Below are positions 11,640 to 26,880 of a DNA stretch of 64,000 nt, one piece after another (the first letter of the stretch is position 1; each line of letters opens with the position of its first letter). The position numbers were made by a program, and so were the translations under genes. The DNA is from Bathynomus jamesi (taxonomy: Eukaryota > Arthropoda > Malacostraca > Isopoda > Cirolanidae): positions 637,501 through 701,500 of the forward strand of contig JAJOZX010001871.1 in assembly GCA_023014485.1 (NCBI GenBank), in the 5' to 3' direction. The notes under the pieces are model-generated. The model saw only the letters and a list, made by a program, of their open reading frames with translations. It made no database searches and was not told the DNA's origin.

Positions 11640-12130
11640 TATACATATACCGAAATATGACAAAATGACTGATCTTTAAATATTAACTACATGGAATGTC
11701 TCTTTTCAATCTATAGCAGCGCGGGTTAAAATTATGTCGGAAATAGTATTTTAAAAGTAATTTTTGATTTCTAGATTTATCACAAACAAAACAATGGCTA
11801 GATTGATCAGCCACTACAAATTGCATGCACAGATATTAGTCGGCTACAATTTCGCTATGATGAAGATATAGTTTTGGCAAAGAAAATCATCAAACCTATG
11901 TAAGATAGCCATCCTATATCAAGAACCTTTTCCTACTGTGACAAATAAAGAACTGGTATAATAATAATAATAATAATAAATGTAGGGGGATCCCATATGC
12001 CTATAGTAGATTTCTAGCCACGCCCACACTTAGTTGGGGTGTGCCCATCATCCACAGGTGGGCGAGAAACAATAGGCCTACACACGCACACACGCACACA
12101 TCTTTACATTTGCCTGAGATAAATCATCAG
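11640..12130. promoter_or_regulatory. Divergent intergenic region between the two central genes
   Basis: Between the first visible coding exon of the left gene and the right gene's TATA box. It has (TAA)n near 11960, GCCACGCCCACACTT and (CACACG)n near 12085. On the minus strand GTTTCAAA then GTAAGTAC at about 12170 is a good splice donor and could end a non-coding first exon of the left gene, which would overlap the right gene's 5' leader. This last point is inference. Confidence 0.35.
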
Positions 12131-12140
12131 GTATATAAAC
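12131..12140 (+). promoter_or_regulatory. TATA box of right central gene
   Basis: GTATATAAAC lies about 70 bp upstream of the ATG at 12209, a normal distance for a short leader. No other candidate lies nearby. Confidence 0.55.
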
Positions 12141-12208
12141 GATAATGATTGTATCTCGCTTTGTACTTACTTTGAAACAATCGTTGGGTCGACACAATTC
12201 ACGTTAGC

Positions 12209-14706
<2,498 letters not shown>

Positions 14707-14785
14707 TTATTTCTACATGTGTGCTCAATAAAATAAGTGCATATTTATTCTACTTCATAACCTTTATCGATTGTAAATTAACTGT

Positions 14786-14858
14786 TGTGGCGGATGGCCT
14801 CCCAGCCAACAACCACTCAGGTCCAACATCGCTTAACGTTGTTGTTGCTCGGTTGAAT
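14786..14858 (-). repeat. 5S rRNA-like block 3 (right arm)
   Basis: Inverted counterpart of 8237-8307, directly after the right gene's AATAAA. Confidence 0.5.
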
Positions 14859-14919
14859 CACGATAAAAAGAAAATTATTTAATTATATTAAAATAGGAAA
14901 AATACTTTATGAAAAGTAC

Positions 14920-14955
<36 letters not shown>

Positions 14956-15839
14956 CTTAGGCAGTTTTGAAATGGCAAATTATCGTATTGTAATGGTTTC
15001 AACTGTGCATGGAAAAGAGAATTCTTAGCCGAGTTTAATGCTACAGTTGAGAATTTTTCTGCTTCTGGATTGATGCAGCCCAAATTAAGAAATAAGAATT
15101 TTTTTCTGGGCATCATGATCTGCGTAAGGGAATGTACAATACATTTTCTAAAATTGTTAACATACAAAAGATTAAGTGTACCAATGATGTAAATCAGAAA
15201 TTGTCATCCCTACAGGATATCAGTAAGTACGATACATTCCTAAACAAAGAGGTATGGTAGGGTAAGTACAGTAGGTAATTTCACGGCTACATATTTTTGG
15301 AAAAGTCTGAAATCACGCCCAACGATTCCTGACTGTCCGAAGGCTGACGGCATGGGGAAATTGCTCTACCGCATAACCTAGAGTACGCCTGACGTGGCAG
15401 AAGACTCAGCCTGACTGATATAACATAATATAGGTATGGTTTTCGACTTTCTCAGAAGTATGATACATATTAGCTGGGGTAATCTCTACTGAACTTCATT
15501 GCTAATAACTCTCAGTAATCGAATGACATCCCAAGTCGTACCTTTTCATTATAAATGGAATCCTTTATTTGAACAAAACTCTCGCTCTCTTTCTATATAT
15601 ATATATATAGTGTATGAGAGATAATTGTTATTATTACTAAATTGAGGTTATTGGTAATGGATCTGGGCAAGGTGTAATAATGTAATAGACCATAATATTC
15701 TATTGAAATAATTTGTATTGTTATGGTTTTAGATAATTTAAGCTCAGGACCTGCATTGTCTACATCGACTCCATCCGTGATATAAAAATAAAAGCATATT
15801 TTATTTTATTATTTCATTACATTTATCGAATGTAAATTA

Positions 15840-15912
15840 TCTGCTGCGGTGGATGACTCCCCATCCAACTACCACTCAGATCCAACGTCGCTTAACGTAG
15901 TTGCTCGGCTGA
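15840..15912 (-). repeat. 5S rRNA-like block 2 (right arm)
   Basis: Inverted counterpart of 7157-7226. Confidence 0.5.
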
Positions 15913-16350
15913 GTTATGATAAAAGAAAATTATGGCAGTGGGTATGAGTAAGTTGTTTGATGTAATAGAACACAACATTCTACTCAATAATTTGTGCTGT
16001 TGCGGTATTAGAGGGTCAATCAGTGACTGAATTAAAAGTTATTTGCCCGATAGATATAATATGCATCAGTAAATGAGGCTTGCATCAATAAAGCGTTTGC
16101 CAAACATGGTGTGCCACGGTAAATTAAATTTCTATAGATATGAGTAAGGTGTTTGATGTAATAGAACACAACATTCTACTCAATAATTTGTATTGTTGCG
16201 GTATTAGAGGGTCAATCAGTGACTGAATTAAAAGTTATTTGCCCGATAGATATAATATGCATCAGTAAATGAGGCTTGCACCACTAAAGCGTTTGCCAAA
16301 CATGGTGTGCCACGGTAAATTCAATATATATATATATATATATAAGCACA

Positions 16351-16381
<31 letters not shown>

Positions 16382-16944
16382 CATGGGGTATGGGGCAGGG
16401 TAATATTTTGACGAATGTAGAGAGATTTATCAGGCCCTGGGCCCGAAAAAGGTCTCTGGGGACGAATCGATGATCCGAACACGATCGCTTGTTTTGGTTT
16501 ATTTCGGTGAAACGAGCTACTACAGTCCTTCATATTCATATATATATATACACCCTCTAATTATACACCCTCTAATTATATTTTAAAAGAGGATTCGTTT
16601 CCACATTAAACTGTGGTTCGATAATCCTTCAAAAGGTAGCCAGGAGAGATGAAAAATGCATTGGTTTCCGGTCTGTGTGTGCTAATTTTGAAAATGCACG
16701 ATAAAAAATGGAAAGGCATATTACTATTATTATTATTATTCATTCATTTCAATAAACTAGGAAACTGATACCATACAAGATTGCAAGAGAAATAACCACT
16801 GCCTTTAATAAAATCATTTTTAAATACAATTCAAAGGCATGGATGACTAGAAGTGCAAAAGGTTCGCTCCAAAATTGGGGGGTGGGGGAAGTATCAACCA
16901 ACAGGTGTTCTTTGAATTGACCCAGCTTGTCGGATACCCCTTCC

Positions 16945-16947
16945 TCA

Positions 16948-16988
<41 letters not shown>

Positions 16989-17061
16989 GTGTGTGTGTAA
17001 GTGTGTGTGTGTGTGTGTGTGCACGAGCTGTTAATATACAAACATAGCTGGGGAATGTACG

Positions 17062-17127
<66 letters not shown>

Positions 17128-17130
17128 TAT
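16945..17130. repeat. (GT)n and long (TA)n microsatellites
   Basis: Compound tract in the right arm, longer than the mirrored one at 5963-6110. This shows that microsatellites mutate faster than the surrounding arms. Confidence 0.95.
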
Positions 17131-17343
17131 ATAGATGGGGTTCGGGGGACAATTATTTGGTGTTTCATTTTTGTAAAGTGGGAGCAAAAATAGTACTGAA
17201 CAATATGAATGCCCTTCATATCGAGTACAGGTTACCTTATACTTTAATCGGTGAAATATTATTAAGCCGCGTATACTGCGTAATGCAGAGCTACAATGAT
17301 GTAATTGTAAACTCATACAAGCATACTCCGTTATTTGAATACC

Positions 17344-17575
17344 ATCAAACAGCACAGCGTCTTAACCACTAGGACACATAGGGCACCCATTTATCTGCCG
17401 ACCACTTTCTTTTATTATGTGTAATGACCACCTTAGACCTACAGTTTGAACCATCAACAGCCCCAGCGTCTTAACCACTAGGACACGTAGGATACCCGTT
17501 TATCTGCCAACCACTTTATTTTATTATGTGGAATGATGAACAGCTGGGCTTTGCTGATCTCTTACATATAAAACC
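17344..17575 (-). repeat. SINE body fragments (right arm)
   Basis: Inverted counterpart of 5540-5756, containing CAGCGTCTTAACCACTAGGA twice. Confidence 0.7.
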
Positions 17576-17738
17576 CATTCACTAAGAACATAGGCTTTCC
17601 TTTCTCACTAGAAACAAACTGTGCCATAAGTAGAATTTAATTGGATTCATCCTGCATTGTCTACATCGACTCCATCCGTGATATAAAAATAAATGCATAT
17701 TTTATTTAATTATTTCATTACATTTATCGAATGTAAAT

Positions 17739-17812
17739 TATCTGCTGCGGTGGATGACTCCCCATCCAACTACCACTCAGATCCAACGTCGCTTAACGTA
17801 GTTGCTCGGCTG
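17739..17812 (-). repeat. 5S rRNA-like block 1 (right arm)
   Basis: Inverted counterpart of 5285-5354. Confidence 0.5.
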
Positions 17813-18028
17813 AGTTATGATAAAAGAAAATTATGGCAGTGGGTATGAGTAAGTTGTTTGATGTAATAGAACACAACATTCTACTCAATAATTTGTGCTG
17901 TTGCGGTATTAGAGGGTCAATCAGTGACTGAATTAAAAGTTATTTGCCCGATAGATATAATATGCATCAGTAAATGAGGCTTGCATCACTAAAGCGTTTG
18001 CCAAACGTGGTGTACCACGGTAAATTCA

Positions 18029-18088
<60 letters not shown>

Positions 18089-18333
18089 TTATATTTCTAT
18101 ATGACACCATACAAATTACGCGTAAATATTTGTAGAAGTAATAACAATGACAATATTAATATCTGAAGTCAGTGGTGATTTCTGCTCGAATAGCTTGTAG
18201 AAGGATAATCCCTCGACCCGAAAAAGGTCTCTAGGGACACGATTCGAACGAAAAGGTCTCTAGGGACACGATTCGAACGAAAAAGGTCTCTAGGGACACG
18301 ATTCGAACTGATTTAGCTTCTGCCTTTCATCGT

Positions 18334-18377
<44 letters not shown>

Positions 18378-18686
18378 ATGAGTTGTTTATTATATATATA
18401 TATATATATATATATCAAGAGTGGTCTGGAAGGAGATGTTTCATAATTTTCTTTTCCGGACGTTTTTCCCACTGTTATTCGTGACTTAAATATTTATAAT
18501 AAAAATCAAGTGTCTAAAAAGTTATTTAATAAGCAGAAATAAGATGTTTAAAAGAACATATATTCTCCGACCCCGCTATAGTGGCTTGGGCAATTCCAAA
18601 TGAATAATTTCTTTATTTTTCGTCATTTTTCATTTTTTCGTCGCAGGAATGAGGCTATATGTTTCATAAGTTTTCATCTCGTTTGT

Positions 18687-19560
18687 TGGAATTGTATCGT
18701 AAATTATTTAAATGAAGTTTCATAATTATTTAATAAATTAATTGGTTTTACTGTTATTTAGGAAAATTTATATTGGGAGCAAACGTTACAATAATAAGCT
18801 TATGTCGATATAGTTACCCATAAAAGTTTTAATTCGGTGATGCTCTCATAATTCGTTGGGTAACCCTTATAAAAATTCGTTTTCTGTCTAACGAAATAGG
18901 GTAACTTTGTTAATTCTATTAAAGCGTAATGAAAGAGGCGCTTGTGTTATTTTATACGGTTGAATCTTCAGACTGAATAACCATATAAATATATATTGTG
19001 GTATTTTATATGGTTCATTAGTTTATTATATATACAAGTACATTTGGAATAACAGCCGTCATATATGTGTTACACGATTAATGGGACACATGGCGCTATC
19101 TGGCAACTGAATACCTTGCGCTATCTGTGGAATTGTATCGTAAATTATTTAAATGAAGTTTCATAATTATTTAATAAATTAATTGGTTTTACTGTTATTT
19201 AGGAAAATTTATATTGGGAGCAAACGTTACAATAATAAGCTTATGTCGATATAGTTACCCATAAAAGTTTTAATTCGGTGATGCTCTCATAATTCGTTGG
19301 GTAACCCTTATAAAAATTCGTTTTCTGTCTAACGAAATAGGGTAACTTTGTTAATTCTATTAAAGCGTAATGAAAGAGGCGCTTGTGTTATTTTATACGG
19401 TTGAATCTTGAATAACCATATAAATATATATTGTGGTATTTTATATGGTTCATTAGTTTATTATATATACAAGTACATTTGGAATAACAGCCGTCATATA
19501 TGTGTTACACGATTAATGGGACACATGGCGCTATCTGGAATACCTTGCGCTATCTGGCAA
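18687..19560 (+). repeat. 442-bp tandem duplication unique to the right arm
   Basis: The segment starting GGAATTGTATCGTAAATT at 18687 restarts at 19129 and runs to about 19560. The left arm has one copy (about 4010-4440). The second copy lacks a few bases (for example CAGACT before GAATAACC). It post-dates formation of the matched arms. Confidence 0.88.
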
Positions 19561-19579
19561 CTCAGCCAGAATAGAGGAT

Positions 19580-19588
19580 TATAAAAGA
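19580..19588 (+). promoter_or_regulatory. Outward TATA-like box (right arm)
   Basis: GATTATAAAAGATCGCG, mirror of 3967-3975. Confidence 0.35.
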
Positions 19589-20133
19589 TCGCGAAGCTGG
19601 TGAAGAACCATTCCCCCTCGGCTCCGGCCGAGTAAGGAGCTCTGCTCCTTCTATTTCTGGCCCTTTGGTAAACCCCTTAGTGGCCTCTTAGGTTAGGGAA
19701 ACGAAAATAAATTGGGGGAGAACTCCACTCTGTCCTTCAGGTGTCTCTCTCCCTCCTTCAGGTGTCTCTCTCTCTCTCTCTCTCTCTCCTGCATGTATCT
19801 TCCTCCTTCAGGTGTCTCTCTCTCTCTCTCTCCTGCATGTTTGCCTCCAGCATGTGTACTGCATGTGTACATCCAGCATGTGTACTCCTGCATGTGTACT
19901 GCATGTGTACATCCAGCATGTGTACTCCTGCATGTGTGTGTGTACCTCCAGCATGTGTACCTCCTGCATGTGTACCTATCCTCTCTCCTTCAGGCGTCTC
20001 TCCCTCCTACAGGCATCTCTCTCTTCTTCAGCTCTCTCTCCTTCAGCTGTCTCTCTCTCTCTCCTTCAGGCGTCTCTCTCACCTTGGCTCAGCCAACTGG
20101 CTGATTCTGGCTGATTCTGGCTGATTAGGAGCC

Positions 20134-20140
20134 TATAAAA
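20134..20140 (+). promoter_or_regulatory. Outward TATA-like box near right terminus
   Basis: CCTATAAAACAACGCC, mirror of 3454-3460. It points out of the element into the host LINE. Confidence 0.4.
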
Positions 20141-20254
20141 CAACGCCAGCCCGGCTGGAAGTCTTAATGTGCACTTGGCTCCTGCCAGGTGAACACCTCT
20201 CCTCCTTTCTCTCCTCCTCCTCCTTTCTCTTGGGGGATAACGCCGCCTCCAAGT

Positions 20255-20335
20255 TTTCCCCCCACCCCCCTTTGCAACAAACCCCAACCCCCTTTGCAAC
20301 AACCCCTTTGCAACAACCCCCACCCCCTTTTGCAA
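20255..20335 (+). repeat. C-rich subterminal repeat of element 1
   Basis: Repeats of CCCCTTTGCAACAACCCC, the mirror of the left G-rich block. Copy number differs between the ends. Confidence 0.7.
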
Positions 20336-20391
20336 CATTACATAATAACCTGCAACATTCCTGCACTCTCCCCTTTTTCGGCTATACTACT

Positions 20392-20397
20392 GATGTT
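20392..20397. repeat. Right target-site duplication GATGTT of element 1
   Basis: Second copy of the six bases found at 3110-3115. Confidence 0.93.
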
Positions 20398-21432
20398 ATA
20401 TATTTCGATTTTCAAAAGGCATTTGATAAAGTACCACATAGGAGATTATTAGCTAAACTTCAGTCTCATTGAATTCATGGTAATGTTTTCTAATGAACTG
20501 AAACTTGACTAAGGGGTCATTAATGATAAAGTGTCAAACTGGAAAAGTGTAACTCGCGCGTTGCCGCAGGGATCAATTGTGGGACCAGTTCTTTTTATTA
20601 TTTATATCAATGACATCGACATAGAAATTAAAGAGTGTAATTTCAAAATATGCCGATAACACCAAACTAAGGAGATGAACAAAATCAGCGGCAGAACGTT
20701 TCGAGATTCAATAAGATATTAACATGTTACTCGAGTGGGCAGAAATTTGGCAAATTAACTTTAATATAGATAAATATAAAATGTTGCATATTGGTAGAAG
20801 CAATGTTAAAGAAAATTATTTTATGGGCGACAAGACACTAACGAGTGTTACGGAAGAGAAAAATTCAGGTACTGTTGTTGCCGACACTCTTAAACCGAGT
20901 AAGCAATATATCGAAGCGGTCAGAAAGGCAAACAAAATCTTGGGATTTGTTGCTAGATCATTTGGATTTAAAAATGCCGACATTATATAATTCCTTCATA
21001 TGCCCCCACCTGGAATACGGCTTTCAGTTATAATCTCCATATTTACGACAAAACACAAATAGAATGATGACAATGCAGTGACGGGCTACTAAGATGACTC
21101 CTAGACTTAGAAACAAATCATACACTTCCCATTTAGAAACGTTTAATTTATTCTCATTTGTAAAATGGAGTACTCGAAGAGATTTAATCAAGGTGTTTAA
21201 AATGATTTAAGGTGTTGATTATGTTAACGCCAAAAAATACTTCATCTTCAGAAATGCAGATAGAACTCGTGTTAATGGTCTCATATAAGTGGGTAAATAT
21301 TTTAATTCTAATGAAGCTAAACATTTTATCTTCAATTGTATAATTTGTGAAATGCATTGCCAACCAGCCAGTTCAAAGTCATTCGGTCGAATCCTTTAAA
21401 AAGACACTAGATGCTTTTCTTGTCACCCCCAG
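20398..21432 (+). mobile_element. 3' part of the split CR1/L2-like LINE
   Basis: RT continues from the left piece: YFDFQKAFDKVPHRRLL (motif A), LPQGSIVGPVLFIIYINDID (motif B, frameshifted) and a damaged YAD motif C near 20650. Then come the thumb and C-terminal phrases LLEWAEIWQINFN, SKQYIEAVRKANKILGF and ESFKKTLDAFL near 21390-21420. The frame moves several times. The element's AT-rich 3' tail probably continues to about 21700; part of that tail recurs inverted at 24640-24710. Confidence 0.85.
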
Positions 21433-22121
21433 TTAGAAGCATTTGTTACCGCGTAGAAGTATTGTAGAATTTTCACTTCGATTCCCTCCTCTGTATTTTA
21501 AAAATTTCACTTTATCTTTAAATTTCTTTCCTTCTTTTCAACCTCTCTTCTTTGAAAGTCAAAAGTTATTGATTAAGAGTAATACTGTGAAGCAATTCTT
21601 TTCACATAAACTTAAACTCCTTAAACTTTTATGCATTACACATTTCATTGTTAGACAATTCATTAAAAATTTTATTATACATTTCAAATTAGTCTTTACA
21701 ATTGTTTAAAAAACAACTTAAAGGAAAATCTAAAATAAACTTACAATATTTGATAATTCTCATTTTCATTAAGTTTACAACTATTGTAAAAGTAAGTTCC
21801 TTTTTTGAAAGATCACGTAAATAACAAAACGAGTCGTGTACTTCAAAGTTTGAACATAAGTGAATAAAGAAAAAAGAACGTTGAATTAAAATCGATAAAG
21901 GAATCCATTTTTCTTCCAGGTTAAAAATCAACGCGTCACCTTTAATTACATTAAATTAAAGGGATAAAAGCAAATTTATTTTCCACAAAAATCTTATCTT
22001 CGACTCGCTTCTCACGCAAACATCTGAAAGGTCCTAAATTAAGAAGAATGAATGCATATACTGATAAAATTAAATTCACAATTGTAGCTCGTATTTCTAT
22101 CTAAAATAATAACCATGTCAT

Positions 22122-22158
<37 letters not shown>

Positions 22159-23934
22159 CATAATTATTTCTTGCGGTTATTATTGAAGAAAGTTTGAGGA
22201 AAGAATCTTTGTCTTATTTCGATTTTTTATTTTCTCTTTCTTCATCTTTTATCCATTTTGTTTTTTAGCCATCATGAAAAAAGAAAAATCTTTTGATAAA
22301 ACCACTGAATTGTACATTAACCTGAATCACTTAATACTGCTGACTTTTGTGATGTGGTTTCTTGGCCAAAGAGTTCATTCCTTTTCTTTCAAAATATTTA
22401 ATTTCGAATATTTATTCTTTCAAAATATTTTTTATAGAAATCGAATCCATTGAGTCGTTTGCTGTTTTTATCGCATTCAAAGAAAAAGGTTAAATATTTC
22501 TTCCATTTGAAAATGGAATAATCAAGAATTTTGTTTTTCAAAAGCCAAAGAATGCGAGTCAAAACATATTAATATTGAGTTTGTATGTTCATTTGGTCCC
22601 GTTCTCGAGTTTTTCTTCTCTTCTTTGGTGCTTCTAGAGTCTCCTAGGGGAGGAAATTTCTTATTTTCAGTGATCTGTATTCGCGAAGTGACGGATTATA
22701 ATGGAACCAAACCAATGTATAGTAAACAGACTTCGTTATACTTATCTTCTACGTTCTCTTGGCGATCATTACTACTTTGTTTCTTTGGAGTGTAAATGAT
22801 TCAACTCTTAATACTCATTTGTTTAAACTTCATTATTAAAATCACCTCGAAGTAAAAAAAGCAAAAATTTATCATTCACGAGAGTGACTATTATGTATTG
22901 TTGGACGGGCCGTAGACGTTCACTTATAAGCAATAACGTTCCCTGTGATATGAAAATTTTAAGCCATTTGCTTCCCCATTACGTGTTAAAATAGGTAAAA
23001 GAAAGGTTTCTCTCAGAATAAGGTTCTAAGATGCCGACCGCATAGACACTAACCGGGAACTTACTGGCTCCCTTTTTTGCCTTGTATACTTAAATTACTT
23101 ATACGGTCATTACAAACCTTTCTGTTTACAGTGAGATAGAATCACTTTCAAATCAGAACTTTTAGTACATTTGTCACTACTCACGCGGTTATCCGTGATT
23201 CATTCAACAGTGAATATAGAGTTAATCGTGAATTACTAGTTACTAGTTGTAACCGTTGTGTATTTATTCGTGATCATGACATCGCGTTAACCGTGATTTG
23301 GCGCGATGTTTACATCTGCGGCTCGCCTCCCACCAACCCACCACAACGCGGCTCAGTCGATATCTCCGCGCTACCAACGACAATTAATATTAGCAGCAAT
23401 GTTAGCAGAGGGACGAGTTACAATCTTAGAAAGTGAATGATCTTTACGTCTTGTGGTGAGTACAAACTATTTAATACAGTATTATATTGTAGTAGAATAA
23501 TACTGTGTGTGGTGGCGCGCGAGGAGAGAGGCCAGTCAGTGGTGGAGGCCAGCAGTGGCTGCACCACCCATCCACCGAGTTAACTGAGTTAACCGTGAAA
23601 CAGGATTCTCAGTGATCATGCACCGTCCCTCAGTCACGGATAACTGAATAAATACTGCATATTTTATAGTTGCTTCAGAAATAACATAAAATTTTCAGTT
23701 TTTGTATTTGACGTGTCTTTAAAATATTTAAACTTTAAACCTTTAAATTTTACAACTGTACACTCATTTTTCAATGGTGTTACACAGACTGATCTAGGTA
23801 AAGTGATATGAATTTATTGATTCTGTCAATAGCGAAAATCAGAATTAGAAAATTATATGAGAAAATAATTGAAAGAACTATTCTTTAAGAAAGTAGTATT
23901 TGCTTCATTCATAATAAATTTCCATTCCAATAAC

Positions 23935-23965
<31 letters not shown>

Positions 23966-23990
23966 GTATATATATATATATATATATATA
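21433..23990. other. AT-rich stretch without a recognisable gene
   Basis: Only short open frames with no recognisable domain. It has (CT)n at 22122-22156. From 23200 to 23660 the sequence is GC-richer with repeated GTTAACCGTGATT/CGTGATCATG phrases, CCACCAACCCACCACAACGC and a GTGAGTAC donor-like site at about 23456. This could be the non-coding first exon of a host gene or an unclassified repeat; I cannot decide. Confidence 0.4.
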
Positions 23991-23999
23991 TACTGTATA

Positions 24000-24216
24000 C
24001 AAGGTGTAACAAAAGTCCGTTTTCACAGGGAAATAAGTTACAACAGAAATGAACGAGAAAATAGTTTTAACTACACATTACAAACAATACATTCAATTTA
24101 CCAATTAATCCAGTACATGCTGAAATTGCATTCCATGCAATTCCACATAATACATACAAACTCATCACGATCTTTCTGTTATATCTTATTTCCCTATTAG
24201 AACGGACTTTCGTTGC

Positions 24217-24220
<4 letters not shown>
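24000..24220. mobile_element. Short MITE with imperfect terminal inverted repeats
   Basis: Ends read AAGGTGTAACAAAAGTCCG and, inverted, AGGGTGCAACGAAAGTCCG, inside TA-rich flanks, with no coding. The size and TA context fit a Tc1/mariner-type MITE. Confidence 0.7.
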
Positions 24221-24255
<35 letters not shown>

Positions 24256-24259
<4 letters not shown>

Positions 24260-24428
24260 ATTATTTCACGAAAGTAACACGTGAAAAATATTTACGATGA
24301 ATAAAACCACGAAGGAAAGGAAACACAAAATGGTGCTCAAGCGCTTTCGTCTAATGACATCCTCAGGATGTCATTTGACGAAAGCGCTTGAGCACCATTT
24401 TGTGTTTCCTTTCCTTCGTGGTTTTATT

Positions 24429-24434
<6 letters not shown>
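24256..24434. mobile_element. Fold-back, probably a Penelope-like element end
   Basis: A 68-bp inverted repeat (24296-24432) meets at CCTCAGG near 24364 with one mismatch. It is preceded by CACGAAAGTAACACGTG. GGATGTC...GACGAAAGCGC and the trailing GTTTTATTCATC resemble the 3' ends of Penelope-like elements, such as the remnant ending near 39880. The PLE assignment is from memory of such ends. Confidence 0.5.
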
Positions 24435-24439
<5 letters not shown>

Positions 24440-24467
<28 letters not shown>

Positions 24468-25400
24468 ACGTGAAGTATTGGAATTTGTATTGTGAATATT
24501 AATGAACTGTTCTCAGTCTAATTAGAAGTCGACGTTTCGTTAGACGTTTCATTGTCCCAATTTCTAAAATTTTGAAATGTTTAATGCGTTAGACATTTCA
24601 CATTAGTTGAACATTTCGTTAGACATTTTAAAGAATTTAAGTTTAAGTTTTTTATGAAAAGAATTGCTTTGCAGCATTACTCTTAAAAACTTTTTACTTT
24701 CAATTTATATACAATTCTTCTTGTAAATTATTTATTTTCTTATCAAATAATATACTGTACTTTACATTATCAAAAGCATTTCTCAATTTTAAATAGTCGA
24801 ATTAGTTCTCCTATGTTTTTCAAGTGAATGCATATCTTGTTCAGATAATTTTTCCTCAGTTTTTTTTACTTCTCAACTCTGGATTTATTTTTATTACTTT
24901 AGCCCGAACTATTTCTAACTTATTGGTGTCTTTTCTCAGGTATAGGTTGTTTAACTTAGAGATTGAACTTAGGGTAGGCCTACTCTATATCAAGAGGCCT
25001 AGGTCTAAGGCTGAGAACAGGGTCACAGGCTGGCTCTTAATCTTGAGAGAATTTACTCGCCAAAGCCTAGACAAAACATAAAAAAAGCCTAACCAAAATT
25101 AAAATTAATAAATGCATGAAAGACATTTAGAAGACCTAAGCATACATTGAATAAATTCATAAATATAAAAATTATTTTTCTCTTCTTTCCGTGACAGCTT
25201 ATAAATATGAAACTAAATAAACTGCGTCACAACTTCAAATTCAAAAGGCTTTATTAAAAAAGAATACTAGTGACAGAGTTCGACAATTTTTAAATATTTG
25301 ATGACATTAATATATTGACAGTACTCTCATCTAAATATGCCTTTGGAAGCATGGAAGATTTTTAAGCAAAATTAATGGCATTTAGTTTACTTATTACATA
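24440..25400. other. AT-rich, no gene recognised
   Basis: Repeated GTTAGACATTTC phrases at 24525-24635, then an inverted copy of part of the 21.55-21.64 kb LINE tail (24640-24710). The 85-residue open frame at 24824 has no recognisable motif. Confidence 0.4.
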
Positions 25401-25404
25401 AATA

Positions 25405-25769
25405 GGTACTGTCCTGTTATCTACCCACTAAATTTGCTATAGCGTCAATATGCTATACCTAGCGCGGGTAACAGGATATAATTATTAGGTAAAAGTTGCT
25501 TAAAATTAATCGAAACCTACGGGGAAATTATTGTATGCCTGGTTAGGTCAACTGTACGCCCTTGACCATTGGTTAGGTTAAGTCGTGACCTAGCCGGGCA
25601 TTCAAAACTTAACCGTGCATTCAATAATTTTCCCATCGGTTTCGATCAATTTTAAGCAACTTTTACCTAATAATTATATCCTGATTTTGCGCTATGGCAT
25701 ATTGTCGCTATAGCAAATTAACATATTAGCTCTATAGCAAATATGGTGGGGAGATAACAGGATAGTACC
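25405..25769. mobile_element. Long-inverted-repeat MITE
   Basis: Ends GGTACTGTCCTGTTATCTAC and GAGATAACAGGATAGTACC pair as imperfect inverted repeats extending through CTATAGC phrases. TAAAAGTTGCTTAAAATTAA occurs in both orientations near the middle. No coding. Fragments recur near 58130 and 58740 within element 2. Confidence 0.75.
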
Positions 25770-25994
25770 CATAAAAAGAGTGAAAGTGGCAAGTAATAGT
25801 AATAGTGATAAAAAGTAATAATAATAATAATAATAATACGGTTTACAAAATATTACATAATTTTAAATTAAATGTTTTATTGTATATATAGTAAAAAATA
25901 AATGCTGCTTAATAAAAATATAAAGAATAGATTATGAAACAAGATGTGCTCAATGAAATAAACATATTTTTAATAGCTGATTAAAATATGATTA

Positions 25995-26430
25995 CTATGA
26001 TAAAAATGGAAGTAGTGACCTTAAACAGCGGTAGGAGCTAATGAAGTGCTCGTTTAGTGATTTGCGAAATATATTTAGTGATGAGACCTGCCTGATATGC
26101 ATGGAAATTGCATTCCATACATCTGCTCCTTTGAAATTATTTACATACATATTTCCTGCAGTTTCTATTGTATAGTTAGGTTTGTGTATAAAATCACTGT
26201 GCAATCTGGTGTTATAACAATGGTGTATTTGATGTGTGGTGATTGCTCTTTGAGTGGGTGATGTATGTTGAATTGTTTGTTAACTTTGAACATATTGACA
26301 GCAACACTGAATTTGTATAAGCCATTCATTTTTATACTTAGCTCTTTGAACATTGGGGAAGTGTGACTCTGTCTGTTGTTATTATACGAGAGAGTTTGTA
26401 CACATATTTTATGAATTACTTCCAAAGGAT
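25995..26430 (-). mobile_element. LINE 3' coding remnant
   Basis: Two frames on the minus strand (26425-26165 and 26204-25995) read as the C-terminus of a Jockey-superfamily LINE. They show the pattern IHKICVQT, MFKELSIKMNGLYKFSV, YNTRLHSDF, then NFKGADVWNAIS and FRKSLNEHFI. They are separated by a frameshift. The RT catalytic part is absent. Confidence 0.65.
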
Positions 26431-26880
26431 GTTTATATATTTCTTTGAGCTATCGCATGTTGTAATGCAATATAATAAATGGGGATGAATGAATGAAAAA
26501 TATGCAGGAAGGATGGTATGCAGGGTATGCAGGAAGGAGGTAGGGGGGTTATGCAGGAAGAGGGGCTGGGGTAATACAGGAAAAGGAGGAGAAGGAGGTG
26601 AGCAGGAAGGGGGTGTGGGCTGTAACCTAACCTACCATATATGTGTATATAATTAAATTGTATGTTTGCATGTGTGTACGCAAGTATGTATGTTGGTATG
26701 TATGTATATTTCTGTGTATTTTTGTTTTTGTGTATAGGAAAAAACAACAACTTTTTTATTAAGGCATAACTTGAGAAGAAACATCCATCCGCCGTAGCAT
26801 CTTCACGCATAATTCGGGCTTCCCTGACCCCTTAATTCCTTCGGAGTAAAGCCAGTCGTGCTGGTTGGAAATAGCACCTA

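Noticed and set aside
22000..23990. Host gene exon near 23.4 kb
   Set aside because: There is a splice-donor-like GTGAGTAC and GC-rich sequence but no open frame, TATA box or acceptor to support a gene call.
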